54,544 bases of DNA. It comes from CAZKFA01 sp964551925. Lineage in GTDB: Bacteria; Cyanobacteriota; Vampirovibrionia; LMEP-6097. The DNA lies in NCBI GenBank assembly GCA_964551925.1, contig CAZKFA010000008.1, positions 1-54,544 of the forward strand. The letters are read 5' to 3'. This document shows, in pieces, positions 26,169-33,416 of this stretch. A program made the position numbers and the translations under genes. The notes under the pieces are model-generated. The model made no database searches. It had not been told where the DNA came from and saw only the letters and a list, made by a program, of their open reading frames with translations. Each line of letters begins with the position of its first letter. Positions within the stretch are counted from its first letter, which is position 1.

Positions 26169-26672
26169 ATGCATGAAACTCAATCATTACTTGGACTAAT
26201 ACTAGATAGCAATCTTATTAATTTTGCTGTAGCAGTAAGCTTGCTTGCTTATTTGTTATTGAAGTTTATTCCAGATTCAACTCGTAAAAGAAAGCAAGAG
26301 TTAGAAAAAGAGATTGCTGATGCAACTGCAGCAAAGACAATTGCTGAGCAGAAACTAAAGGAACTAGAACTTGCTATTGAGCGTGCTAAAGCTGAGGCTA
26401 TCACGATAAGTAACTCAGCAAAAGATTCTGCGGAGAGCCTTAAACGAGTTATGTTAGATGAGACTAAAGAACAAATTCTAAAGATGCAAGCTAATGTAGA
26501 ACGTGAAATTGAACAGCAGCGCGCCGTCTCTTTAGAGAAGATCAAAAAACAAATTACTACTATTGCTTGTGCTGAAGCACAAAGAGTTATTAAAGATCGT
26601 CAATCGGAGTTTGATCAATTATTTGCTGATAAACTAAAACAAGATATCGAGGATTCAAAAAATCTAGTATGA
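26169..26672 (+). CDS. atpF: ATP synthase F0 subunit b
   Basis: Second peripheral-stalk subunit, 167 residues. A membrane helix near residues 15-32 (LINFAVAVSLLAYLLLKFI) is followed by a long helix rich in K, E and A (ELEKEIADATAAKTIAEQKL). The ATG follows the b' stop without a gap, and the end overlaps atpH by 4 bp, so all four subunits are translationally coupled. Confidence 0.94.
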   Translation: MHETQSLLGLILDSNLINFAVAVSLLAYLLLKFIPDSTRKRKQELEKEIADATAAKTIAEQKLKELELAIERAKAEAITISNSAKDSAESLKRVMLDETKEQILKMQANVEREIEQQRAVSLEKIKKQITTIACAEAQRVIKDRQSEFDQLFADKLKQDIEDSKNLV

Positions 26673-27193
26673 GTAAGTCTGAGATGATTGTAAATAAATA
26701 CGCAAATGCTTTAGCTGAGTTGACTTTAGATCAAACTACTGTCGATCAGTTGAAGCTAGTAAATGAAGTTTTTATTCAAAACCCACAGTTGATTAGTATT
26801 CTATCTAATCCTAGCGTTAACCCAAGTAGTAAGAAGAAAATACTTGTGGAACTCTTTGCTAATAATATTTCGGAATTGGTTGCAAATACTCTTTGCTTGT
26901 TAGTTGATAAAAGGCGCATGTCATTAATTCCTGAGCTTTATGAGGAATACCTGAAAGTATTTCTACAGCGTTCAAATATTGCTTTGGCTCAAATACATAG
27001 CGCTAGTTCTATAGATGCGACTTTGCTGGCTGATATCTCTAATCGTTTAGAGCAAATGCTAAATAAGTCTGTTGAACTTATTAATCATGTTGATAAAGAT
27101 TTAATTGCTGGTTATAAAATTAAAATTGAAAATAAGGTTTTGGATCTAAGTCTTAAGACTAAGATGCGAGAAATGCAAGACTTATTGGCTTAA
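26669..27193 (+). CDS. atpH: ATP synthase F1 subunit delta
   Basis: Joins the F1 head to the stalk; 174 residues, usual size. The N-terminal domain begins with VNKYANALAELTLDQ, and NPSVNPSSKKKILVELF plus LVDKRRMSLIPELYEEYL mark the family. The C-terminal domain holds LINHVDKDLIAGYKIKIENKVLDLSL (shortened to DLIAGYKIKIENKVLDLSLK). It overlaps atpF (ATGA). It is the last F-type subunit here; in cyanobacteria atpA would follow, but rpiB does instead. Confidence 0.94.
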   Translation: MSKSEMIVNKYANALAELTLDQTTVDQLKLVNEVFIQNPQLISILSNPSVNPSSKKKILVELFANNISELVANTLCLLVDKRRMSLIPELYEEYLKVFLQRSNIALAQIHSASSIDATLLADISNRLEQMLNKSVELINHVDKDLIAGYKIKIENKVLDLSLKTKMREMQDLLA

Positions 27194-27209
27194 GCTGCTA
27201 CTCAAAAAT

Positions 27210-27217
27210 GCTACAAT
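27210..27217 (+). promoter_or_regulatory. Extended -10 promoter of rpiB (leaderless)
   Basis: TGCTACAAT with the -10 TACAAT at 27212-27217 ends 6 nt before the rpiB ATG, placing the expected transcription start on the A of the start codon. No Shine-Dalgarno fits. Confidence 0.6.
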
Positions 27218-27223
27218 CCTTGC

Positions 27224-27658
27224 ATGCCTAAAATTGTATTAGCTTCAGACCATGCTGGCTATAAGCTTAAAGAAGAAATTAAAGCTTATCTTATTGAGAA
27301 TGCTTATCAAGTCTTAGATTGTGGTTGTGATTCTGAGGAATCTGTTGATTATCCAATTTTTGCACATAAAGCCGCTGCCATTCTTGCTAAAGAGCAAGAT
27401 ACCTGTGGGATTTTGCTCTGTGGTACTGGTATTGGTATGTCCATTGCAGCTAATCGTCATCCTGGGGTGAGAGCTGCGCTTTGTCACTCTCTAGAGTATG
27501 CTCAGCTTGCTAAACAGCATAATAATGCCAATGCCATTTGTTTAGGGGCAAGGTTTGCCGATAAGCACGTGGCGATTGATATAATAAATGCTTGGATTAG
27601 TTCTGAGTTCTTGGGTGATAGGCATCAGCGTCGAGTACTGGAGATCGAGAATTTATAG
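27224..27658 (+). CDS. rpiB: Ribose-5-phosphate isomerase B
   Basis: Interconverts ribose-5-phosphate and ribulose-5-phosphate in the pentose phosphate pathway; 144 residues. It starts with the conserved IVLASDHAGYKLKEEIKAYL. The catalytic GILLCGTGIGMSIAANR contains the active-site cysteine, followed by HNNANAICLGARF. The C-terminus has GDRHQRRV, the phosphate-binding arginines. It has its own promoter within the atp-ilvN stretch. Confidence 0.96.
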   Translation: MPKIVLASDHAGYKLKEEIKAYLIENAYQVLDCGCDSEESVDYPIFAHKAAAILAKEQDTCGILLCGTGIGMSIAANRHPGVRAALCHSLEYAQLAKQHNNANAICLGARFADKHVAIDIINAWISSEFLGDRHQRRVLEIENL

Positions 27659-27703
27659 TTGTTCTGGGTAGAATGCTATTATAGGTGGAATTTACTATAG
27701 TTA

Positions 27704-28171
27704 ATGAGAAATATTCTTTCAGTACTGGTAGAAAATGAATCTGGAGTTCTTGCTAGGATTTCTGGATTATTTAGCCGCCGTGGTTACAATATAGATAGTA
27801 TTACTGTTGGTGAGACTGAGCTTGAGGGCTTGAGTCGTATGGTTATTGTTACTCACATCGAGGATGTAGAACAGATACAAAAACAACTCAACAAGCTTGT
27901 TAACACCATAAAAATTATAAATTTATCAGAACTTGAATATGTAGAAAGAGAATTAGCTTTAATTAAAGTATCTACCAAAATCAATCGCGGTGAGATTATT
28001 GAGATTGCTAGCCTGTTTCGTTCTCGCGTGATAGATGTTTCTGACAATGCTCTTATTATTGAAGCTGTTGGTGATGCCGAGAAGATCAATGCTTTAATTC
28101 AAATTCTACGCCCATATGGAATCAAAGAAGTTTCTAGAACTGGTTCTATTGCAATGTCTCGTGGAAAATAA
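27704..28171 (+). CDS. ilvN: Acetolactate synthase small (regulatory) subunit
   Basis: Regulates acetolactate synthase, the first step of branched-chain amino-acid synthesis, by binding valine. 155 residues: an N-terminal ACT domain (LSVLVENESGVLARISGLFSRRGYNI, in part) and a C-terminal ALS_ss domain ending in RPYGIKEVSRTGSIAMSRG. The large subunit ilvB is not adjacent, whereas in many genomes ilvB and ilvN lie together. A T-tract directly follows the stop but without a clear stem. Confidence 0.95.
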   Translation: MRNILSVLVENESGVLARISGLFSRRGYNIDSITVGETELEGLSRMVIVTHIEDVEQIQKQLNKLVNTIKIINLSELEYVERELALIKVSTKINRGEIIEIASLFRSRVIDVSDNALIIEAVGDAEKINALIQILRPYGIKEVSRTGSIAMSRGK

Positions 28172-28188
28172 CGTTTTTTTTTGCTTTT

Positions 28189-28210
28189 CTTAACCGAACC
28201 TTAACTTAAA
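28189..28210 (+). promoter_or_regulatory. Tandem TTAAC operator upstream of the 28252 operon
   Basis: CTTAACCG-AAC-CTTAACTT-AAA, same architecture and strand sense relative to its gene as the fliE operator. A TTTATC -10-like box starts 8 nt downstream (28219-28224), matching the 8-nt spacing at fliE. Confidence 0.7.
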
Positions 28211-28251
28211 TATGTTTCTTTATCTATGTACAAGCGAAGGAGTTTGTATTT

Positions 28252-28890
28252 ATGGTAGAAAACACAAATAGATTAACTCTAGGCTCCGTTATTGAGAGTA
28301 ACAATGATGCCTATCGAAGTCAGAAACAAGATGACAAGATAGAGAAGATTGAAGAGAAGTTACGTGGCTTGCTCAATGAAAGACAGGCATTGGATCCTAG
28401 TCAAGTAATGTCTTTGATGAGTGAAGCTGCGATGTATGATCGTTTGGCCAACTTTGCAGAAAAACTTGCTCAGTATCTTGAAGCTAATCGTCAAGAAGTA
28501 TTATCCAAGAAAAAAGATGAAGAGCTAAAACATATTCTTATGGAGCAATTAGGCGTGCCTGCTGAATTCGTTTCTCAGTTGGGTATCTTAGTTAAAGCTG
28601 GACCAGAAGCTCTAAAAGAAGCTGCAGGGGTTTATCGTGAGCATGCAATGAAGATTCGTGAGCAAGCAGAGTTTAGCAATCTTGATATAGAAAGAATTGA
28701 TAAACAAATTAAAGCTCTTACTCATATTAAAGAAGCAATTATAAATAAGTCAGAAAATAAAGCCACCGCTACCAATGAGTATCTAGCACAAATTAGATAC
28801 CAAGAGGCTTTAAGGGATCGAGCTGATTTAGTTCTGAAGGAAGCTTTAGAACAAATGGAAAATGAAGGAGACCTTTCTCAAGTAACTTAG
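28252..28890 (+). CDS. Helical coiled-coil protein, first gene of the operator-controlled cluster
   Basis: 212 residues, almost entirely helical and charged, without signal peptide, membrane segment or cysteine. The middle holds a short non-coiled piece (GVPAEFVSQLGILVKAGPEALKEAA, in part LGVPAEFVSQLGILVKAG). AAGGAG precedes the ATG by about 10 nt. I do not recognise it. Its operator is shared with fliE, and it is followed within 10 bp each by two small AFWRQE-motif proteins. The group could therefore be flagellar or secretion chaperones or substrates; this is inference from regulation alone. Confidence 0.85.
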   Translation: MVENTNRLTLGSVIESNNDAYRSQKQDDKIEKIEEKLRGLLNERQALDPSQVMSLMSEAAMYDRLANFAEKLAQYLEANRQEVLSKKKDEELKHILMEQLGVPAEFVSQLGILVKAGPEALKEAAGVYREHAMKIREQAEFSNLDIERIDKQIKALTHIKEAIINKSENKATATNEYLAQIRYQEALRDRADLVLKEALEQMENEGDLSQVT

Positions 28891-28900
28891 GTGAAATTTT

Positions 28901-29185
28901 ATGCCAAGACCGGTAAACCCATCTGAAGAATTAGCATACTCAGAATTTAAAACTGAGGCCTATGAGTCTGAAATGACTGGACTTGAGAATGTCATGGACC
29001 AATGGGTTGGTATGAATGACGATTCTGGTATCGCGCGTGCTCAAATAGCCAAGATACGTGGTCAGATTGAATTAATTCGTGCTGCAATTGGTTTCTGGAG
29101 AGGAGAGGCGGCGTTTTGGAGACAAGAAATAAATGAGAATAAGCTTGCAGTTAAAGAAGGAAATAAATTAGCTACATCGTCATAG
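28901..29185 (+). CDS. AFWRQE-motif small protein A
   Basis: 94 residues, acidic N-terminal half and helical C-terminal half with GEAAFWRQEINENKLAVKEG. The motif E-A-F-W-R-Q-E-x-x-E-N and the following K-E-x-x-x-L-A are shared with the next gene's product, so the two are tandem paralogs. It has no signal or membrane segment. A weak GGTG precedes the ATG. It lies 10 bp after the first gene of the cluster. Unknown function. Confidence 0.8.
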   Translation: MPRPVNPSEELAYSEFKTEAYESEMTGLENVMDQWVGMNDDSGIARAQIAKIRGQIELIRAAIGFWRGEAAFWRQEINENKLAVKEGNKLATSS

Positions 29186-29194
29186 GAGTAAATT

Positions 29195-29455
29195 ATGCCC
29201 AGTAATCCAATAATTCATTTAGCTCAAGCCGTTGCAGATACTGATGCTTTACAATCTCAGATTTCAGAATTAGAAAGACGAATGGATGAAGCCACATTGG
29301 CTGCTTCATCAGAGAGTATAGCAGGATTACGAAATGAATTATCTAAGCTTAAAGCAGCTCTAGGAGAGACTCGTAACTCAGAGGCATTTTGGAGACAAGA
29401 GGTTGCAGAAAATACACGTTTGCGCAAGGAACAAGGTAACCTGGCGAATGCTTAG
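29195..29455 (+). CDS. AFWRQE-motif small protein B
   Basis: 86 residues. A coiled coil (LQSQISELERRMDEATLAAS and LRNELSKLKAALG) precedes SEAFWRQEVAENTRLRKEQG. It is a paralog of the preceding protein in the last 25 or so residues. AGGAG before the ATG. The short LRNELSKLKAALGETR piece also resembles LERELLELKSMIGDNR in the protein encoded at 49059, whose gene has the same operator. This may be a family or only similar coiled coil. Confidence 0.8.
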   Translation: MPSNPIIHLAQAVADTDALQSQISELERRMDEATLAASSESIAGLRNELSKLKAALGETRNSEAFWRQEVAENTRLRKEQGNLANA

Positions 29456-29523
29456 GTGTTTTCCTTGATTGACTTTAATATTCAAATTTTATAGAATTGG
29501 TTTAACTTAATCGGGGGATTAAA

Positions 29524-31332
29524 TTGTTACCAATTCATTATTTTCTAGTCGTAATCGGCTTAGCTTTTACGCTTTTTCTAACTAGTAGTTTCCATACTTA
29601 TAGAGACTTTCAGCGAGAGACTCAGGTCTATAGTTCATGGGATACTATGATGCTTGCTGCTGCGACACATAGTGGCAAAATCAGCTCAAACTTTTTATTA
29701 GAATTGCAGAAAAGTTTAGTTGCAAGTTTAAGTTCACTTAAGCTTGATGCTTATAATATGAAAGTTGTCGATCAGCAGCTTAATCTTGATCGTTTGGAAT
29801 TACTGAAGAATTATGCAGATCAATTCAATAGCAATGCTCTAACTGAGACGCTTTTGCTTGGGCTTAACCCTAGTCAGATACAGGGTTTGCGATTGGATGA
29901 TCGTTATAAGGATTTTGGGGTTGAATTTTATAACTCGAGATTTTTGAAGCCTAAATTAACTCAAGAAGATGAGTTCCTACGGTCGACTTTATTGACGAGA
30001 AATCACTTAGGATCTTTGATTGACTTAGATCAATTTCATCAAAAATTTATTGTGGATTCAAAACTACAGATCAGTAGTAATTTATTAGAGCTTTTGGTTA
30101 ATAGTAATGCCTATGAGATTCTTGAAGCTAATCAGGAGCTCTTTGCTATTCAAATTGATGATTCTGGTTTAGATTTAGATGATTTAGTTAATGCTATCGC
30201 TATTAGCATCCAAGCAAAAGCTGCTGATAAAGAAGAAGATAAGCTTTATCAGGTAGATCGCTACGCTACTAGCCAATTACGATTAATTTCTTCTGATAAG
30301 CCAACTGCGAGTTCTTTAACTCTTAATTTATTTACGGTACCCGTTAAGAGTCGAACCTTTGTTTATGATGCAACTAAGCCTATTAGTGCTACTAATCCTA
30401 TTAGAATTGTAACGAGACGTATGGGTGGTTATAATTCTTTGTATTTTGAAGAGGATGGACATCTTCATATTAATGTTGGTTCCATTGCTACTAAGCTTAA
30501 TGGTCTCAAGCCACTTCCAGATCAGAAAAAATATTTCAATAGTTCTTTTTATAATGATGATGCTGTTTTAAGTAATGATGATTCTAATGATAATCTTGAT
30601 GAAACACAAATATTAGATATCTTTCCGCGTGGGCGTACACGTTATACTACAACTGATCAAAGTTTTAAAATTAGAGAGTTTACTATTCCGCCTGGATTTA
30701 TTTTAGTTGGAATCCGTAAGGGAGGGAATACTAGTCCTAGACCAGATTTGAATGAGTTTGGTGAATTTCGGGTTTATAATCCAGAGACTGGATTTTTGGT
30801 TAGTACTTTTAATCAAGCTGATATTAGAACGGCAAGCTGTGCCAGGACTCCTTGCGTAGATTTCACTAAATTCTATACTCCGAAGAAAACTTATGAACTT
30901 GGAGCTAGGGTTTATTCAAGTTTTAGTACTAGAGACCTGTTCCCCGCTCTAAAAGCAAGTAAAGCAGTTGATCTCTGGTTGAATATGCAGATTGACTTAT
31001 CGTTAGATACTATATTTGATATCAATTCACCAAAAGAATATTGGCAAAAATTAATATTCAAAAGTTTAACAAAACAACAAAAAACTTATCTCAGTCATAT
31101 TGTAAATTACAGTGATACAACACAAATCAATAGTATCTTTCAGTTCACTGAGATTCCTTTTGAGAAGATGGATTCAGTGATGAAAACATACTACCTTGCT
31201 GAGATAGAAGCTCTAAAAACTTATATTCATAAAATAATAGATGGTGCCAAAGTCTCAGAGGTGAAGAAAGCTAGAAAGCTCTTTGATATTGCTAAAAAGA
31301 ATTTTGATGATTATGTTAGACTGAAGATATAG
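29524..31332 (+). CDS. Large exported or membrane-anchored protein of unknown function (602 residues)
   Basis: An N-terminal hydrophobic segment (YFLVVIGLAFTLFLTSSF) without a clear cleavage site suggests a membrane anchor with the rest outside. A mixed alpha/beta region follows. The middle has basic and aromatic pieces (PIRIVTRRMGGYNSLYFEE, PRGRTRYTTTDQSFKIREF), and one close cysteine pair (TASCARTPCVDF) could form a disulfide. The C-terminus is helical. It starts at TTG with GGGGG 8 nt upstream. The next gene starts at its stop. I find no family match; position suggests an envelope role, with epimerase and polysaccharide genes downstream. Confidence 0.82.
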   Translation: MLPIHYFLVVIGLAFTLFLTSSFHTYRDFQRETQVYSSWDTMMLAAATHSGKISSNFLLELQKSLVASLSSLKLDAYNMKVVDQQLNLDRLELLKNYADQFNSNALTETLLLGLNPSQIQGLRLDDRYKDFGVEFYNSRFLKPKLTQEDEFLRSTLLTRNHLGSLIDLDQFHQKFIVDSKLQISSNLLELLVNSNAYEILEANQELFAIQIDDSGLDLDDLVNAIAISIQAKAADKEEDKLYQVDRYATSQLRLISSDKPTASSLTLNLFTVPVKSRTFVYDATKPISATNPIRIVTRRMGGYNSLYFEEDGHLHINVGSIATKLNGLKPLPDQKKYFNSSFYNDDAVLSNDDSNDNLDETQILDIFPRGRTRYTTTDQSFKIREFTIPPGFILVGIRKGGNTSPRPDLNEFGEFRVYNPETGFLVSTFNQADIRTASCARTPCVDFTKFYTPKKTYELGARVYSSFSTRDLFPALKASKAVDLWLNMQIDLSLDTIFDINSPKEYWQKLIFKSLTKQQKTYLSHIVNYSDTTQINSIFQFTEIPFEKMDSVMKTYYLAEIEALKTYIHKIIDGAKVSEVKKARKLFDIAKKNFDDYVRLKI

Positions 31333-32291
31333 TGCAGTTTGGATCTCTATTATTTACTGGCGCTTCAGGTTATTTGGGCTCAAGTCTGCTTAATTATAAG
31401 CAGATGTCGGAGTCTTTGACTATTCTTGATAGGACTTTTAAGGCTGAAAGATTTACTAAGAAAATTGAGGCTAAGATTGTGGAAGCTAGCTTAGGTTCTA
31501 GTTGGACTTCACTTACTGAGTTAGGTCGATTTGATGCTTGTATCTATACAGTGTATAGTAAAGCTCTTAATGAGGAGCTTGAATTTATTACTGCTTTAGC
31601 AAAACATAATCCAGATCTTTATTTTGTATATTTTTCTAGTGCTTCAGTTTATGGTGAGGTTTATAGTTCAGTTATAGAGAGTATAGAGCAAGATTTTTCT
31701 AGTCAGAATCGTCATTGCGAGCTGCTATTGCCGCGTAGTAATCCAGCTAGGAACCCACTAAATCTAATAGAGGCACTGCAATTGATTAATTATACGGCGT
31801 ATAGTAAGTTATCACCTATTACTGAGCAAGCACAGTGTAAGCCAGTTAATGACTATGGTAGAAATAAATTAGTATTAGAGCAATTAGTGCAAAAATTATT
31901 TAAGAGACATCTTATTATAAGAATTTCTAATCCTTATGGTCGTGAATTTAGTAATCGCGGTTTTGCTGCAATAGTCAAAGATACAATTAGAAACCAGTCT
32001 AGCCCTTTGATTAAACTGAATGCTGATTTTCCTGGGCAAATAGTACGAGATTTTGTCTATATTGATGATTTTGTGAGAATGGTAGATGGATTGATTTCTA
32101 ATCAAGCACAAGGCGTATACAATCTTGCTTCTGGAGAGGGTTTGAGGCTAGAAGAATTGATTCAACAACTAACCGTGGATTCTAATAAGGATATTCAACT
32201 AGAATACTGCAGTGCTAAGGCTGATGAGATTAAGTTTTCGGTCTTAGATAATCAATTACTAAAAGCTTTATGTGGCTTACCTTCTAAGTAG
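31332..32291 (+). CDS. NAD-dependent epimerase/dehydratase (extended SDR)
   Basis: Probably acts on a nucleotide sugar. 319 residues with the Rossmann motif FTGASGYLGSSLL at the N-terminus. The active-site YFSSASVYGE and a YGRNKL (Tyr-x-x-x-Lys) catalytic pair follow. DFVYIDDFVRMVDGLISN and GVYNLASGEGLRLEEL are typical of the C-domain. An unusual insertion of about 55 residues (LLPRSNPARNPLNLIE and so on) separates the serine and tyrosine motifs. GTG start overlaps the previous stop. The 3' end overlaps the convergent IMPDH/GMPR gene by 40 bp. Confidence 0.88.
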   Translation: MQFGSLLFTGASGYLGSSLLNYKQMSESLTILDRTFKAERFTKKIEAKIVEASLGSSWTSLTELGRFDACIYTVYSKALNEELEFITALAKHNPDLYFVYFSSASVYGEVYSSVIESIEQDFSSQNRHCELLLPRSNPARNPLNLIEALQLINYTAYSKLSPITEQAQCKPVNDYGRNKLVLEQLVQKLFKRHLIIRISNPYGREFSNRGFAAIVKDTIRNQSSPLIKLNADFPGQIVRDFVYIDDFVRMVDGLISNQAQGVYNLASGEGLRLEELIQQLTVDSNKDIQLEYCSAKADEIKFSVLDNQLLKALCGLPSK

Positions 32292-33349
32292 CTACTGTAA
32301 CTAACACGGACAAATTTTGCCTTGCTCTGTAGTTCTTGTATGTTACGTGAACCGCAATAGCTGAGACCACTACGTACGCCTTTGCTGATGCGAGGCAGTA
32401 TGTGTCTAACGCTACCGCGATATTTGACAGTGAGCGCAACACCTTCTTCGTTGATCTCTTCAATACCAAACTCTGATTGAGCTCTAGCCGAGGCCATGCC
32501 TCTATAACTCTTGGTGATCTCTTCGTTTTCGTTGCGCCAGACCGTTCCTGGAGTCTCTTTACAGCCTGCAAAAATAGAGCCCAACATTACAGCATCAGCA
32601 CCAGCAGCTAAAGCCTTGGTGATATCACCATAAACCTTGATTCCACCATCAGCAATAATAAATTTCTCAGAGCTGTTTTTGTTGGTGAAGTCATCTTTAG
32701 CTTGTTTGGCTTGTGTTACAGCAGAGAGTTGTGGGTAACCGCAGCCAGTTTTGATTCTTGTTGTACAAACGGAACCCGGGCCTATACCTACTTTGATGCA
32801 ATCAGCACCCCATTCGTAGAGAGCTAAAGCTGCTTCATAGGTAGCGACGTTACCAGCAATAATTCCAACTTCATTGCCATATTTTTTGCGTAGGTATTCG
32901 ATTTTGTCCTTCACTAAGATATGGTGACCATGAGCAACATCGATACAAAAATTTCTAATATTGTGTTTATAAGCAGTCTCTACTCTCTCCGCGTCATGCA
33001 CGCCAATAGAGACAATAAAAGGCTTAGGATGGATTTTGTGTTCTTCACAAAGTTCTTGGTATTTAGCTATTTGCGTAAGCATTTCATCGATATCTAAATA
33101 TCTGTGTAGAATTCCAAGTCCACCATGTTGAGCCATCGCAAAAGCCATTTGGTGCTCTGTGACAGTATCCATATTAGCTGAAACGCAAGGAATCTCTAGA
33201 TCTACCTCAGGCAAAATTCTACTGTGTAGGGAAACTTCTGATCTATGATGGATATCCGAGAATTGCGGAACTAGGAGCACGTCATCATAAGTGAGCCCCT
33301 CTTCTAAAGTATTTATTTTGTTTGAACTGTTAATCTGTGTATATACCAT
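32252..33349 (-). CDS. IMP dehydrogenase/GMP reductase family enzyme without CBS domains
   Basis: A TIM-barrel oxidoreductase of purine nucleotide metabolism; 365 residues. EGLTYDDVLLVPQFSD is the family N-terminus, and GIGPGSVCTTRIKTGCGYPQLSAV contains the catalytic cysteine. IIADGGIKVYGDITKALAAGADAVMLG and KSYRGMASARAQ follow. The CBS pair found in most IMPDHs between residues 100 and 220 is missing. GYPQLSAV resembles GMP reductase, while EEGVALTVKYRGSV resembles IMPDH, so the reaction is undecided. An open frame continues to 33505 but lacks family similarity. The ATG at 33349 is preferred, 10 nt behind a TATATC box. Confidence 0.92.
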   Translation of the reverse strand: MVYTQINSSNKINTLEEGLTYDDVLLVPQFSDIHHRSEVSLHSRILPEVDLEIPCVSANMDTVTEHQMAFAMAQHGGLGILHRYLDIDEMLTQIAKYQELCEEHKIHPKPFIVSIGVHDAERVETAYKHNIRNFCIDVAHGHHILVKDKIEYLRKKYGNEVGIIAGNVATYEAALALYEWGADCIKVGIGPGSVCTTRIKTGCGYPQLSAVTQAKQAKDDFTNKNSSEKFIIADGGIKVYGDITKALAAGADAVMLGSIFAGCKETPGTVWRNENEEITKSYRGMASARAQSEFGIEEINEEGVALTVKYRGSVRHILPRISKGVRSGLSYCGSRNIQELQSKAKFVRVSYSSYLEGKPHKAFSN

Positions 33350-33401
33350 ATCGTTGATGGATATACAAGCATATATCCTGATCAATAGTAGCATATTGGT
33401 G

Positions 33402-33411
33402 TATCTTATAG
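33402..33411 (+). promoter_or_regulatory. Putative -10 of the glycosyltransferase gene
   Basis: TATCTTATAG contains two overlapping -10-like hexamers ending 5-9 nt before the ATG at 33417. It faces the divergent promoter of the IMPDH/GMPR gene. Confidence 0.35.
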
Positions 33412-33416
33412 ATAGT

